Shown here: piece after piece, positions 1 through 12,148 of the stretch | Layout of the letters: each line of letters opens with the position of its first letter | How positions within the stretch are numbered: position 1 is the stretch's first letter | From: Pyrrhoderma lamaoense | Lineage: Eukaryota; Basidiomycota; Agaricomycetes; Hymenochaetales; Hymenochaetaceae | NCBI GenBank assembly: GCA_002794735.1 | Contig: NBAZ01000033.1 | Location: 1 to 64,000, forward strand | DNA: 64,000 nucleotides | Reading direction: 5' to 3' | Notes under the pieces: model-generated | What the model was told of the DNA's origin: nothing | Database searches by the model: none | What the model saw: the letters and a program-made list of their open reading frames with translations, nothing else | Program-made: the position numbers and the translations under genes

Positions 1-108
1 AAGTGGGACCAAGATCTCTGAGTTTGAAGCGAGAGCAAAGCTGGGAAAGTGTTCTTTGTGCATCAGAGTGCTTCTTTGTAGCAATCATGTGATCATCTAC
101 ATAAGCTA
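1..108 (-). mobile_element. Inverted fragment of copia reverse transcriptase
   Basis: The first ~108 bases read as the reverse complement of the RT region of the copia element at about 4236-4342, including the stretch that encodes the YVDD box. It is a scrap of a second, oppositely oriented copy of the same family, cut by the window edge. It carries no ORF of its own. The match was made by eye. Confidence 0.8.
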
Positions 109-1318
109 GTGTTGAAATAAGTGCCTCAGCACTCATGCACAATAATGGTTTTCATAATTTGTCATTCTTCATTTTCATTTCTTATCTTATCTTATCCATT
201 TTCTCTCACATGACCTCACATGACAACATGTGACCTCATGTGATATTACTCAGCTGAGGTCTTTTAGCTATCACTTACTCAGCAAGTACTTTTAGTTGTA
301 GTTTACTCATGTACTCGAGCACATTTAGCTAGCTGTATATATAGAACATGTAGTCAGTGGTGAGAGGTCAACTGTCTTGCCCTCATCACCACTGACCCAG
401 TACTTTGTACTTAGTGCCAGGCTGACTCTTGCAAGTTGTGCACTGTGTCTCAACAAGTGTGATACACAGTTTCCTCTTGTTCTCTGCGCTTCACAGGTTA
501 TGAGCCTTGCACTTTGACAGAGCACACTTCAAGAAGCTTATCTAGACTGTTCACTCTCCAATTTGTGTACTAGTGTACAAGACTAGAGGTCTGTCCAAAT
601 TCTGTGTCAGCAGTTATAAGAGAAAATTGCCAAACACCTGAATAGGCTTGTGAATACAGATTAAGATGAATACACAATGTGGCAGAGGCTAAGTACCCTG
701 TATTACTGAAGTATACACAGGAAACCGCAAGACAGTGCTGGTCTCTTGGACTGTTAAGTCCCCGGAGGCACTGCTGATTGAGAGAGGCTTATTGGCTTAA
801 GTAACTACTGATAACAGTAGATACAATCAGTGAACTAAGGCTGAGCAGGCTAAGCTTCACAATCTATAGGTTTATCTGATCCAACAACAATAATGGTATA
901 CAGTAGCTTAAAACAGAGTGCAACAGAGCTGGTATCCAAAGCACGTGATTGGAGGAGAACTGCTAGACAGAATCAGATGCAACTTAGTAAGCAAGTAGTG
1001 CAGAGGGTGCCTAAGTGTTCATGGAGTTGTGTGCAAATCGGCCTGGAGATGGCCGAGATATGAGGTGAAACACAAATGAAGCTGTTTGGGGTGATTTTGA
1101 GGTGTTAGTGACAAAAGTGTCAATAACTCGGGATCAAACAGATGGATTCAGACACGGATTTGACGGGCTTGTCAGTGGTCGTGAGACTGTCAAACGAGGT
1201 ACTGCATGCTCGGTCGGTGGAGATGCAGGCATGAAAACATCGAAAATGCAATCAGCTTCTAGTACACTACCTGCCCTCCAAGTTTCGCTCCAATCCCTCC
1301 ACTTACTCCCTCTCAACA
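109..1318 (+). other. Upstream region of copia element, probable 5' LTR and leader
   Basis: No gene is visible. A TATA-like stretch (tgtatatatag, about 333-343) and CT-rich tracts suggest a promoter-bearing 5' LTR for the copia polyprotein that starts at 1319. A TGGTATC motif near 932 resembles the start of an initiator-tRNA primer site, but it is degenerate. I could not find a matching 3' LTR, so the LTR limits are unresolved. Confidence 0.4.
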
Positions 1319-4300
1319 ATGCCTTCTCTCCCAAATCTCCCAAACCAGATTAAACTCAACTCCCAGAATTACTCACTCTGGAGAGATAGTTTGGTTGCTA
1401 CAGCTCGCTTTCTGAATCTATGGCGCATTATCAACAACAAAGAAGCAGTCCCATGTGAAACAGACAATTTAAATGACTATGAGGATTATCAGCTTTGAAA
1501 AAACCAAATCATTGCTCTTATTGAGCTCACTATTGAACCTGAGCAAAAGATTCACATAGTTGCTACACTTGAAGCTGAAGATCCTCATGGCATGTGGACT
1601 GCTCTTGAGAATGCCCACGGACAGAAGAAGCCTGCCCAGCGCTTTAATGCTTATGAGAGATTGCTCTCTTTGCAGAAAACTGATAAGGAGTCACTTACTC
1701 AGTTTGCTAGTCGTGTGAGAGCTGCTCTACTTGATGTCCAGGCTCTCAGAGACAAATCTTTTACTCTGGAGCTTTTAGACGATGAGCTGGCTTCTATGAC
1801 ATTGCTGAAAGGTCTTCCTGCTGAAAAATATGCAAATTTTCGCACCTCACTCCTCATGACCACCAATCTGTCCATGTCTGACCTCACACAAGCACTTACA
1901 CTTGAGGAAGCAAACACAAACCAGTCTGCTTCTGATCTTGCACACAGAGCTTTCACTAAACCCACCAGTGAAAAGTCTTTTAAAGCATTCAAACAGTGCA
2001 CACTCTATGGCAGAAATGGTCATGAGTTGAGCCAGTGCTTTGACATGTGAAATGCAAGCAAAAAGAAGAAAGAGGAGTTGAAAAACAACAAGGGCAAGAG
2101 CAAACCCCAGGAAGAAGCCAAGATTGTGGAAGAAGCTGATGCTGAATTTGCTGGAAATGCAAGTACCTCTGATTTCACCAATCCCCATTTGCCTCTTCTG
2201 CTTAATGCTTCAACTGACTGGATCACAGACACAGGTGCCACTTGCCACATGACCCCACATCACCACTGGTTCTCTAAATACACGCCCCAGAGAACACCAG
2301 TAAGGCTGGCAAATGATACAACAATTTACTCAGTTGGAATTGGCTCTGTGAAATTTCAGGCAGTTGTGAATGGGAAAAGAGGATGTCTACTTGAATTTCA
2401 TCATGTACTTCATGTTCCTGAAATAAAGAATAATCTATTATCTGTCTTGTATTTAACTCGCAATAAAGACTACATTGTCATTATTACAAAAGACAAGATG
2501 CTGTTCAGAAGAAACAAGACTCTCTTGTTTACTGCCACAGTCAACTCACGTTTTACTGGCATTCTAGATGGCACTGTTGTTCCAATGACACAGTATGCCA
2601 ACTTGGCCAACACTCTGCCTCTAGATTATGCTCTGTGGCATCGTTGTTTTGGACACTTGAATGTACAGGACATTAGATGCATTCTCAAGCATCAGCTGGT
2701 ATCTGGTGCAAAGCTGCACTCAGAAACTCTCCCAGACCCAATTTGTGAACCCTGCATTGCAGGTAAACAAACTCGTGCAGATGTGCCCAAATCTGTTAAT
2801 TCTAGACGTTCTGGTTTACTTGAGCTAGTTCACTCTGACTTGCATGGTCCACTACCTGTTAGAAGCAGAGTGGGAGCTTACTGCTATTGGATCACTTTTA
2901 TAGATGATGCCAGCAGGTACTGGACTGTTGCACCACTCAGAAACAAGTCAGATGCATTTGCTGCTTTTAAAGCGTTCAAAGCACTTGCAGAAAACCAGTT
3001 AAACACCAGAATTAAGGCACTGCATGATGACAAGGGAGGAGAATACATGTCAAAAGAATGGGATGAACTGTGCATCTCTTCTGGCATACAGTGCTTTCAC
3101 ACTCTCAGAGCTGAACCACACCAAAATGGAGTTGCAGAAAGAGTAAACAGGACTATCAAGGAAGCAGTTACCACTATGCTTAATGAGGCCTGCTTACCTT
3201 CGAGTTTCTGGTGGGATGCTGTATCTACTTTTACACACATCCACAATAGATCCCCTACTTCTACTCTTAAAAACATCACTCCATATGAACTGTGGTTCAA
3301 GAAGAAACTAGATGTGTCACATTTTCGAGTTTTTGGCTGCACTGCCTATGTGCACATTAAATCTGACCAGAGAAAACAACTTGAATCTCATACACAGAAG
3401 TGTGTTTTCATTGGGTACCCATCCAACTTCAAATGAACTTGCTATTGCTGAGAATAGTGGACTGAGTGAAGCAGAGATTGCACATCTTGTGTATACTGGT
3501 GTTGAAGACTTTGCACTTAATGTGGCTTGCAACACAGAGTATCTGACGTTTGTGCAAGCTTATGAGCATGTGTATCTCACTACCAGTGGTTTCAAACAGT
3601 CACTGACTGAGGAAGAGCGCTTGAGATTTGGTCCTGAGCCCAAAACATGGAAAGAGATGCTAAAGCAACCAGATGCAGCACAATGGATCCAAGCAGCACA
3701 TGAGGAGATCCAAGCACTCTTGCAGAATGGGACTTGGACAGCAGAGGAGCTACCACAAGGGCAAAAGGCTGTTGGCAACAGATGAGTATTCAAGCTCAAA
3801 AGAAAGCCAAATGGTTCTATTGAGCACTACAAAGCAAGACTTGTAGCAAAAGGGTTTTCTCAGTGCTCTGATTTTGACTTTGATAAAACATTCTTTCTGA
3901 CTGCTAAATAGGCTGCTTTGAGAACAATCATGGTGTTTGTTGCAATTGAAGACTTGGAACTCATCTCTGCTGATATCTTCAATATGTTTTTAAATGGTGA
4001 CATTGACCATGAAGTTTACATGGAGATGCCAGAGGGTTATGATGTACTTGGACTCAATAAACCAGGTGCTGGTTATGTGCTTAAACTGCTCAAAGCGCTA
4101 TATGGGTTAAAACAGGCTGGCAGACAATGGTACAAGAAGTTGGACAGTACTTTGTCTTCAATGGGTTTCAACAAAATCAAGGTGGATCATGCAATCTGGG
4201 TGTTTAAACAAGGAGATGTGCAAATTATTGTACCAGCTTATGTTGATGATCTTATGATTGCTACAAAGAAGCACTCTGATGCACAAAGAACACTTTCTCA

Positions 4301-5107
4301 GCTTTGCTCTCACTTCAAACTCAGAGATCTTGGTCCCACTTCATTTATTCTTGGTGTGCAAGTTGAAAGAAATTGCTCTAAACGCTCTCTTTCACTTTCC
4401 CAGAAACAGTACATTGTGGACTTGCTTCAAAACTAACACATGTCTGACTGCAAGCCTGTTGACACTCCACTTGACCCCAACCACCAGCTCTCCAAAGAAC
4501 AAAGCCCCAAAACAGAAGAAGAGCGAATTAAGATGTGCAACTACCCATATGCACAACTTGTTGGCTCTCTGATGTACTTGGCCATTTGCACTTGCCCTGA
4601 TATCTCATTTGCTGTTGGCAAACTTGGACAGTTCAGTTCTAATCCTGGTCTTGCTCATTGGAAAGCTGCTCAGCATCTGCTTTGCTATTTACAAGTGACC
4701 AAAGACTACAAGTTGACTTATGCACCAGACTCTTTGCAAACTGAGCTGTTCACAAGTTACACTGATGCAGACTTTGCTGGTGACAAGTCAACAAGAAAAT
4801 CTACGAGTAGAATGGTGATAAAGATGGGAACTGAAGCAGTTAGCTGGTCTAGCAAGCTGCAAGGCATTGTTACACTGTCAACAACTGAGGCAGAATATGT
4901 AGCTGCAGTCACAGCAGGACAAGAGATCATTTGGCTTCACTACTTGCTCACTGAACTTGGTTACAAGATGGATGGTCCCTCTACACTGTTTGTTGACAAC
5001 AACTCAGCAGTACAAGTCGCAAAAAACCCAGAACACCATGGCAGAATCAAACACTTAGATCTGAGATACTACTGGCTCAGGTGTTACTTCCTTAGCACTA
5101 AGCAGTA
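1319..5107 (+). pseudogene. Ty1/copia retrotransposon gag-pol polyprotein, decayed
   Basis: This is a copia-type polyprotein in the order Gag, protease, integrase, RT, RNase H. Gag starts at ATG 1319. Its zinc knuckle (about 1996-2042) reads CTLYGRNGHELSQC, with the second Cys replaced by Tyr. Protease is marked by DTGATCHMT (about 2228). Integrase has the HHCC finger (WHRCFGH...CEPC) and a D,D35E-type core (HSDLHGPL, DDKGGEY, EPHQNGVAERVNRT). RT is marked by YGLKQAGRQWYKKL and YVDDLMI, and RNase H by SYTDADFAGD. In-frame stops lie at about 1496, 2047, 3782, 3909 and 4434. A deletion with frameshift near 3430 removes the link between integrase and RT. The 3' end is cut by a 149-bp repeat at 5082. 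The element is inactive. Confidence 0.9.
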
Positions 5108-5230
5108 GTCTGGTGTTACTGTTACTCTCATCACAGGTCATCAAGTTAGGCCTCACTCAATTGGTTGACCACACAGGAAGAACTCCCTCTTACCTAAGTC
5201 CCATTTGACCCTTGGAATATATTCATAACA
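5082..5230 (+). repeat. 149-bp TGTTAC...CATAACA repeat, copy 1
   Basis: A 149-bp unit starts TGTTACTTCC and ends TTCATAACA. The same unit, inverted, is at 18515-18663 with the same length. Its TG..CA ends suggest a short solo LTR or other terminal repeat. It abuts the RNase H end of the copia element, so it may be that element's own 3' LTR or a later insertion. No clear target-site duplication is visible. Confidence 0.65.
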
Positions 5231-5292
5231 ATAACTTTATATTTTAAGACAACTACAGACAGTTTGCAATATATACAAGAGTTAAGACTACT

Positions 5293-5591
5293 TTAATATT
5301 TTGTAGGGCCTCTTTTAAATGCAAGTACTGCTTGAATTCTGTGTGGCATGGATAGTATGTATTTGTTAATTTTTTCTTGAGGAATTTTCTCCCATTCTTC
5401 TTTTGCTGTTTTAACAAGTTCATTATAAGATGTTGGATGATAAGACTGATGATTTATTGCAGTTTTTAGATTCTTCCAGCATAGTTTTATGGCACTAAGG
5501 TCTGGATGAGAAAAAAAGTGAATTTGTTTTTCTTGGAACCATGCTTTTGTTGATTTTGCAGTGTGACTTGGTGCATTATCTTGTTGGAAAT
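5293..5591 (-). pseudogene. Tc1/mariner transposase, C-terminal fragment
   Basis: Read on the minus strand, this encodes the C-terminal part of a Tc1/mariner DDE transposase. It starts in the catalytic motif QQDNAPSHTAKSTKAWF, followed by HPDLSAIKLCWKNLK (normally SPDLNPIE..W), then MPHRIQAVLAF and the family's usual tail GPTKY and stop (TAA at 5293-5295). The fragment is joined abruptly at 5592 to the LTR of gypsy-A. An N-terminal piece in the same orientation lies on the far side of that element at 11719-11949. About 130 central codons are missing between them. Confidence 0.85.
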
Positions 5592-5906
5592 TGTCATGAA
5601 CGAAAACAAACTTGTAATTATTTTTTTCATTTTCTCATTTATTTCTCTTCTATCACATAAACAGTCTCTAAGAGGGTTGCCAGTTGTCATGTGATCGGCT
5701 TAGTCATTGGGAATCAGGTGATCAGGTGCTACATAGTTATTACCTCATACTTTTCCCAAGGTTATTAGATATATAAGACCACTTAGTAGCTCATGTACAA
5801 CTTAGCTTTGTTCTTGTCTTATCCTGGTACCTCAATACACTTGTTCCCCACTTTGTGTTGCTCACACTTAGTACTTATCAAGTAGAGGCTCTGCTGGTCG
5901 CTGACA
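5592..5906 (+). repeat. Gypsy-A 5' LTR
   Basis: The 315-bp LTR starts TGTCATGAACG and ends GGTCGCTGACA. A TATA-like motif (agatatataag, about 5768) lies about midway. It is directly comparable with 11405-11718. Confidence 0.9.
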
Positions 5907-6312
5907 TCAGAACAAAGCTACTCATTGTCTTGTGCTCATCATCTATTACAACACAATCCCTTTTTATTTTCTCACTATAGGGGGGGGACCAGTGCTTTCA
6001 TCATCTCTCCATGTAAACTTTCCCACGCCCTAAACCCCTATTACGTCATCATCTACATTACATCATCATCCGCTTATCTAATACTTTGCTATCAGTGGTG
6101 TGCATAAAACTAGCCATTGTTTAAGGGTACTTAACTTCTAAGCTGGCTTTACGATTACGTATCTTCTTTCATCACACTCTTGTCCACACCTTTGTACTCA
6201 CCTCTATCAATGCTTACCCACCCATATGACTCTGGTATGAAGGACTATCTTTCCAGATCTTCTTTGATGTCGACAATAGAGGAGTGACCCTAGCCTGGCA
6301 ACAATAGAACAG

Positions 6313-7412
6313 GACAATGTAGAACAACAACAACAGCAGCAGCAGCAACAAAAGCTGCTCGACCCACCTCCCACACCCCCTACTGTGGAGCAGCTACAGC
6401 TACAGCTTTGGGCTCTTAGAGAAGAAATTGAAGGGACTAACAATGTGGTAAGAGAACTTATGGCACTAGTGGAATGCCAGCACCACCCAGCCCCTCGTGC
6501 TAAGATCCATGTAGCTAAACCAGAACCCTTTGATGGCAAGGACTACAATGCTTTCATCCACTCTGTCACCACATAACTACAAGCAGCCAAAGCAGACTTC
6601 CCAGATGATGAATCCCAGGCTCTGTTTGTGCTGTTTTTCATGAAAGGAGGCCATGCTAGTGTATGGGCAGAAAACTACTTGGAATCTGCTTACGATGATG
6701 TGGGAGACTTCAAAGACACCAGCCATGAGTTCATCGGAAAACTAGAGGCAGCCTTCTCGGACCCCAACAAACGAGCTAATGCACAACATGACTTGGAGAG
6801 ACTTTGTATAGTCAAGACAAATTTTTCCAGCAGTTCGAGATTTACTTACAGAAAGCAGGTTACCATTCTATTATGCATGAACTTTACTTGATCTCACTGC
6901 TGCAGAAAGCTCTGCCCAAAGACACTCTTACATTTGTTCTCAGCTCTTGCCCCACTCTTGTGACCCATAGAGAATGGAAAGAGCAAGCCATGCTCCACGA
7001 GAGAACCAAGTTAGAGCTGAAGGTGATACGAGGACAAAATAACTTTTTTCTGAGCACTTTCAAACCATGTCTCCAGAACAACCCACCTGCCACCCGTCCA
7101 ACTAACGAAGCCCCTGCTAAACAAGACCAGTTGGGGACCACGTTTACAGGACTTGGGCAGCCAATGGATGTGTCAGTAGGTCAAGTTCGATGACAAGGTG
7201 GCTACTACTTGTGTGGAAAAGTTGGGCATTTTGCATGCAAATGTCCCAACCAAAAGACACAGATCCAAGCAATCTTGTGTGCTATGAGTGGAAGTGAGAG
7301 GAAAGCATGGGCGAATAGAGTGGAAAAGTTGAAGGAGAGTGATTTTGAGGAAGAAGGTGAGGGTGAGGATGAGACAGAATTCAAGGAGGGTTTTGCAGCG
7401 GCCCAAGCATGA
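6313..7412 (+). pseudogene. Gypsy-A gag remnant
   Basis: Gag-like reading, broken by a stop near 6574 and a frameshift near 6810-6830. After a Gln-rich start it shows a capsid-type region (PFDGKDYNAFIHSV, FFMKGGHASVWAENYLE, EFIGKLEAAFSDPNKRANA) and a C-terminal zinc knuckle. The knuckle reads YYLCGKVGHFACKCP, so the first Cys of CCHC is lost. A TGA near 7191 sits just before it. The C-terminal acidic tail ends at TGA 7410-7412, which overlaps the ATG at 7409 of the next reading frame. This is the nucleic-acid-binding structural protein of the element and is now non-functional. Confidence 0.8.
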
Positions 7413-10400
7413 ACACAGCATGTGAGGGCAATGACTCGGTTTTCTCTTTTTTCCCATGGCCAATTTCAGAAAAAATGGACAAAAACACTAATACAAAACC
7501 AGAAAATGTCAAAACTTCCGTAAAAAAATGTTGTACTTCTAACCCTGTAACTTTTAAAAATGACTCTACTTCTTCTGCTTCCTTTTCTTCTAATAAAACT
7601 ATTTATTCTAACTCTTTGGCCGAGTCATTAAAACCCGTGAAACCAAAAACACGACAACAGGACTTGTTAGAGCCGTTCTCAAATCCTTGGATGGTGCAAA
7701 GGATACAAGAAGACTCTGATAGTCAAGTACGTCCAGTGTTACTCTCCCTTATTCTAGAGGGGCACAAAGAAGAAGTGACGGATGAATTGTTGGAGGAAAT
7801 ACAGAGGATGGGTAAGGAGGATGCAGAGGTGGCAGAAGGGATGATGAGGGAGCCAATTCGGTTTGTGAAAGGGGGCAGGGGGAGGCAGTTAACAGTCCTA
7901 GTTACGGTCACAAGGCTGGACAACAGCTCACAAATAGGCACTAGAGCTCTTGTTGACAGTGGGTGCACAGAATCATGCATCAATCAGCGTTTTGTCATAG
8001 ACTACCAAATACCTACATGCAAAACACCACTTGCAATACCAGTCTATAATGCTGATAGCACTCTTAACAAGAATGGCTCAATTAGGGAGTTTGCTACTTT
8101 ACAACTAACTATTGATGACCATTCTGAGCACATTGACCTCGCTGTCATGGACTTAGGAGACATGGACTTGTTTCTCGAACACAATTGGCTAAAAATCCAC
8201 AACCCCTCAATTGACTAGACTGATGCAACACTATGCTTTAACCGATGCTCTGCTCAGTGTAGATATAACCAAGCCAACCACAAAAGAGAACAAGATGTGG
8301 AGATCGGGCTGAATCCAGAAGATGATCTAAAACCAGGGGATTGAATCTTCTTCTTTGATTAGGACCAATATGTTGAAAAGTATTGTCGAATAATGCAGTG
8401 GAGACCACAGGAGGTGACCCCTGACTATGTTAGGGACTTCCCTGAGGTTTTTAGTGAGGAAGAATTTGATCACCTTCCAGAGTGATGTCCTTGGGATCAT
8501 GCTATTGAGCTCACCCCAGGTTTCTCCCCAGCCAATTGCAAAGTCTACCCACTTAACCGAGAGAAGCAACAAGTTTTTGATGAATTTCTGGCAGAAAACC
8601 TATGAAACAGTCGCATTCGCCCTTCTAAATCGCCTATGGCATCTCCTTTCTTCTTCGTCAAGAAGAAAGATGGCAAACTTCGTCCAGTACAAGACTATTA
8701 TAAGCTTAATCAGGGGACAGTCAAAAACAAGTACCCACTACTCCTGATTCAAGAGCTTATTGATAAGATAAAACAAGCCAAATTCTTCACCAAGCTTGAT
8801 GTCTGTTGGGGCTACAACAATATATGCATAAAAGAAGGAGACAAGTGGAAAGCAGCTTTCAAAACTAACCAAGGGCTGTTCGAACCCACGATGATGTTTT
8901 TTGGGTTAACCAACTCACCAACCACTTTCCAAAGCTTCATGAACTCTATCTTAAAAGACCTGGTAGATGAGGGGCATGTCATTGTTTATCTAGACGACAT
9001 CCTCATCTATACCATGGACTTGAAAGAGCATGACCATATTGTGCGACAGGTGCTAAAAATCCTAAAGCAAAATTGACTGTATCTATGGTTTGAGAAGTGC
9101 ACTTTTGCTCAAAGCACTATTGAATACTTAGGCTTCATCGTAGGCAATGGGGAGATCTGCATGGATACAAAGAAAGTTGAAGCCATCCAAACCTGGCCAG
9201 AACCCAAGAACCTCACAAACGTCCAATCATTCCTGGGCTTCTGCAACTTCTATCGTCAATTCATAAAAGACTTTAGCAAAATAGCAAGACCTCTTAACCA
9301 GTTGACTGGAAATGTGGAGTGGCAGTGGGGAGAGGAGGAGCAGAAGGCTTTTGAGGGTTTGAAGGGGGCAGTAAAGAGTTTCCCAGTGTTGGCAGTGCCC
9401 ACAGACAAAGACTCATTCAGAGTTGAGAGTGATGCATTAGATTTTGCAGTTGGAGCGATCTTGTCTCAGAAACAAGAAGGCAAATGGTGCCCTATTGCAT
9501 ACTTCTCCCAGTCCATGTCACAAGCAGAGCATAACTATGCGATCTATGACAAGGAGATGCTAGCAATCATGCTTGCCTTGCAAGAATGGAGGCAGTATCT
9601 TTTAGGAGCCAAGCACCCTGTTGAAGTATGGACAGACCACAAAAACTTATCCTACTTCAAAGCTCCACAAGATCTGAACCGCAGACAAGCACAATGGGTT
9701 ACTGAACTGGCTGATTACGACTTGTGAATTGTACTAAAGGCTGGAAAAGAGATGAAAAAGGCTGACCTCCTCTCGAGACGAGCGGATCATGAGAGGGGGG
9801 AGAATGACAACAAAAATGTCACTTTGTTGAAGCCTGAGTGGTTTATCCATGATGTAACCATTGAATCTCTTGACACAAATTTGGTCCAAAGAATTAAAGA
9901 CAGTCATAAACCAATAGACAAGTCAGTCAAAAAGGCACTAGACACAGGAAACAAGGAATGGAGACGTGAAGATGAGAGCTTGGTATTCTGGGAGCACAGG
10001 CTGTACATGCCACAGGATGCAAAACTACAAGAAGACATCATCAGAGTACACCATGATGACTCTCTTGCAGGCCACCCAGAGCGACATAAGACTCATGAAC
10101 TGATTACACGGAGTTACTGGTGGCCTGGAATCTCTGCTCAAGTGTGTACATATGTCTCAGGCTGCAAAGCTTGCCAAAGAACCAAGGCTCATTGGGAAAG
10201 GAAACATGCCCCGCTAAACCCCAACGAGATACCATTAGAACCATGGGAGGTCATTTCTGTAGATCTAATTGGTGAACTACCAGAATCACGAGGGTTTAAT
10301 GCCATATGCATAATTGTTGATTGCTTTAGCAAGCAGATACATGCAATCCCCACCAACACAGAGCTGACTTTGGAAGGTATGGCAAAGATCTATCATGACC

Positions 10401-11280
10401 AGGTATTCAGGCTCCACGGCATCCCTCGGAAGGTTATCAGTGATCAGGGACCACAATTCGAGTCTAGCTTCATGAAAGACCTATACCAATTACTGGGGAT
10501 AGAAGCAAACCCATCCACTGCATATCATCCCCAAACTGATGGCCAGACCAAGTGAATCAACCAAGAGATCGAGCAATACCTTTGAATCTATGTCAACTTC
10601 AGACAGAACGACTGGGCGGACTGGCTAGCCATTGCAGAGTTTGCTTACAATGACAAAGTACAAGCATCTACGGGCCATTCACCATTCTTTGTCAACCATG
10701 GTCGCCACCCTTACAAAGGTTCCAACACTTGTGTAATAGCTCGTAATGAATCTGCCCAGCAGTTCAAAGAATGCATGAGCAAAGTCCAAGAGGAAGTAGG
10801 GGCTAGTCTTAAGATGGCAGCAGAGATGATGAAACACTTCTATGACAGAACTAAAGGGGAATCTATTGCATACAAAAAAGGCAACAAGGTCTGGCTGGAA
10901 GCTACCAACATAACTACCAAATGACCCATGAAAAAGCTAGATGACAAAAGACTGGGTCCATTCACGATTGTGGAAAAGGTTGGCATACAAGTTGAAGTTA
11001 CTAAACACCTGGAGAATTCACCCCATATTCAATGAAGTTCTGTTATCTCCATATCACTCTCCCCAGTTCGAGTCACAGCAATGACCACCACCACCGCCGC
11101 CAGAGATTGTAGATAGGAATGAAGAATGGAAAGTGAAAGAAGTGTTAGAAGCTAGGATAGTGGGACGTGGAGCGTTGCAGTTTAAGGTGAAATGGAAAGG
11201 GTATTCGCATGAGCACGACCAGTGGCTGCCAGCGAGTTACTTGAAGTGCCCGAGGTCGTAGCTGAGTTTTACCGACAAAA
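7409..11280 (+). pseudogene. Gypsy-A pol remnant (PR-RT-RH-IN-chromodomain)
   Basis: Pol lies in the -1 frame relative to gag. Protease has ALVDSGCTESCI (about 7950). RT has [19 protein letters not shown] (about 8632) and the YLDDIL box (about 8989). RNase H has the IYDKEMLAI motif (about 9542). Integrase has the HHCC finger (HHDDSLAGHP...CKACQRTK), the core motif SVDLIGELPES, and AYHPQTDGQT (about 10520). A C-terminal KVKWKGYSHEHDQW segment is a worn chromodomain. Stops occur at about 8216, 8482, 9075, 9727, 10553, 10582 and 10921. Several are TGA where closely similar gypsy-B has Arg, which suggests CGA to TGA. Not functional. Confidence 0.88.
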
Positions 11281-11404
11281 CCCATTGGCTCCTTGCAAGC
11301 TACATAGCGTGGATCTCCAGCAACTACCATTCCAACCTGTCTACTGGTTCACTGACCCACTTGCAGAATAGAAAACAAGGACATTTTGCATAAGGAGGGG
11401 GTGA

Positions 11405-11718
11405 TGTCATGAACAGAAACAAACTTGTAGTTATTTCTTTTATTTTCTTATTATTTCTCTTCTATTATGTAAATGGTTACTAAGAGGGTTACTGGTTGTC
11501 ATGTGACTGGCTTAGTCACTGGGAGTCAGGTGATCGGGTGCTATGTAGTTATTACCTCATCCTTTTCCCAAGATTATTAGATATATAAGACTGCTTAATA
11601 GCTCATGTATAACTTAGCTTTGTTCTTGTCTTATCCTGGTACCTCAATACACTTGTCCTCCACTTTGTGTTGCTCACACTTAGTACTTATCAAGTAGAGG
11701 CTCTGCTGGTCACTGACA
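11405..11718 (+). repeat. Gypsy-A 3' LTR
   Basis: The 314-bp LTR starts TGTCATGAACA and ends GGTCACTGACA. The purine tract AAGGAGGGGGTGA lies just upstream. Differences from the 5' LTR are mostly transitions. Confidence 0.9.
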
Positions 11719-11949
11719 GTACTCAATAGTTAGAAAATGTTTATTAGCATTTGTAAGTTTTTCTGGATGTTCAGAATGAGGTAGATTTTGAATAATGCCA
11801 TTTTTAAGCCAACAATTATACACAAATTGAATTGTTGATTCTGGTATATTTTTGACTCAAGAAACTTCAGCATATGTTGCTCTATATTTAATGGCTTCAA
11901 TAATAATTCCACATTCTTCAATACTTAGTTCAAGTCCTCACTGTGCCAT
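11719..11949 (-). pseudogene. Tc1/mariner transposase, N-terminal fragment
   Basis: The minus-strand reading begins with an ATG near 11949 and encodes the paired-like helix-turn-helix of a Tc1/mariner transposase. Motifs are EECGIIIEAIKYRATYAEVS, then a stop where R is usual, then VKNIPESTIQFVYN and NLPHSEHPEKLT. It breaks off at the gypsy-A 3' LTR. With 5293-5591 it forms the two ends of one transposase, with the middle missing. Confidence 0.75.
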
Positions 11950-12148
11950 AAATACTATAAAAAAAAAATTTGTTTGTATAAAATATTGTAAGTACCTCTA
12001 CACTATAACAATGCAAAAAAAAATTGGTGTCACATGTTCATGATCCACAAAAACTTTATAACACTCTTTGTATATGCTTATTATACAAATGAAGTCTTGC
12101 AATTTTTTTGTATACTTTGCTACTTGACTTTTAAATAAAGCATGAAGC
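11950..12148. other. AT-rich stretch beside Tc1 remnant
   Basis: No gene is visible. It is probably the 5' flank or terminal inverted repeat of the Tc1/mariner remnant. I could not define a terminal repeat. Confidence 0.3.

Larger units (their letters stand above)
5592..11718 (+). mobile_element. Gypsy-A: degenerate Ty3/gypsy chromodomain retrotransposon
   Basis: LTRs of 315 bp (5592-5906) and 314 bp (11405-11718) start TGTCATGAAC and end CTGACA. A polypurine tract AAGGAGGGGGTGA precedes the 3' LTR. The interior encodes Gag, protease, RT, RNase H, integrase and a worn chromodomain, all broken by stops. Flanking pentamers (GAAAT left, GTACT right) do not match, so the original target-site duplication is lost. 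It lies between two halves of a Tc1/mariner transposase. Solo LTRs of the same family occur at 17292 and 40699. Confidence 0.9.

Noticed and set aside
6207..6539. Cys/Ser-run ORF on the minus strand
   Set aside because: Reverse reading of CAG and CAA repeats in gypsy-A gag.
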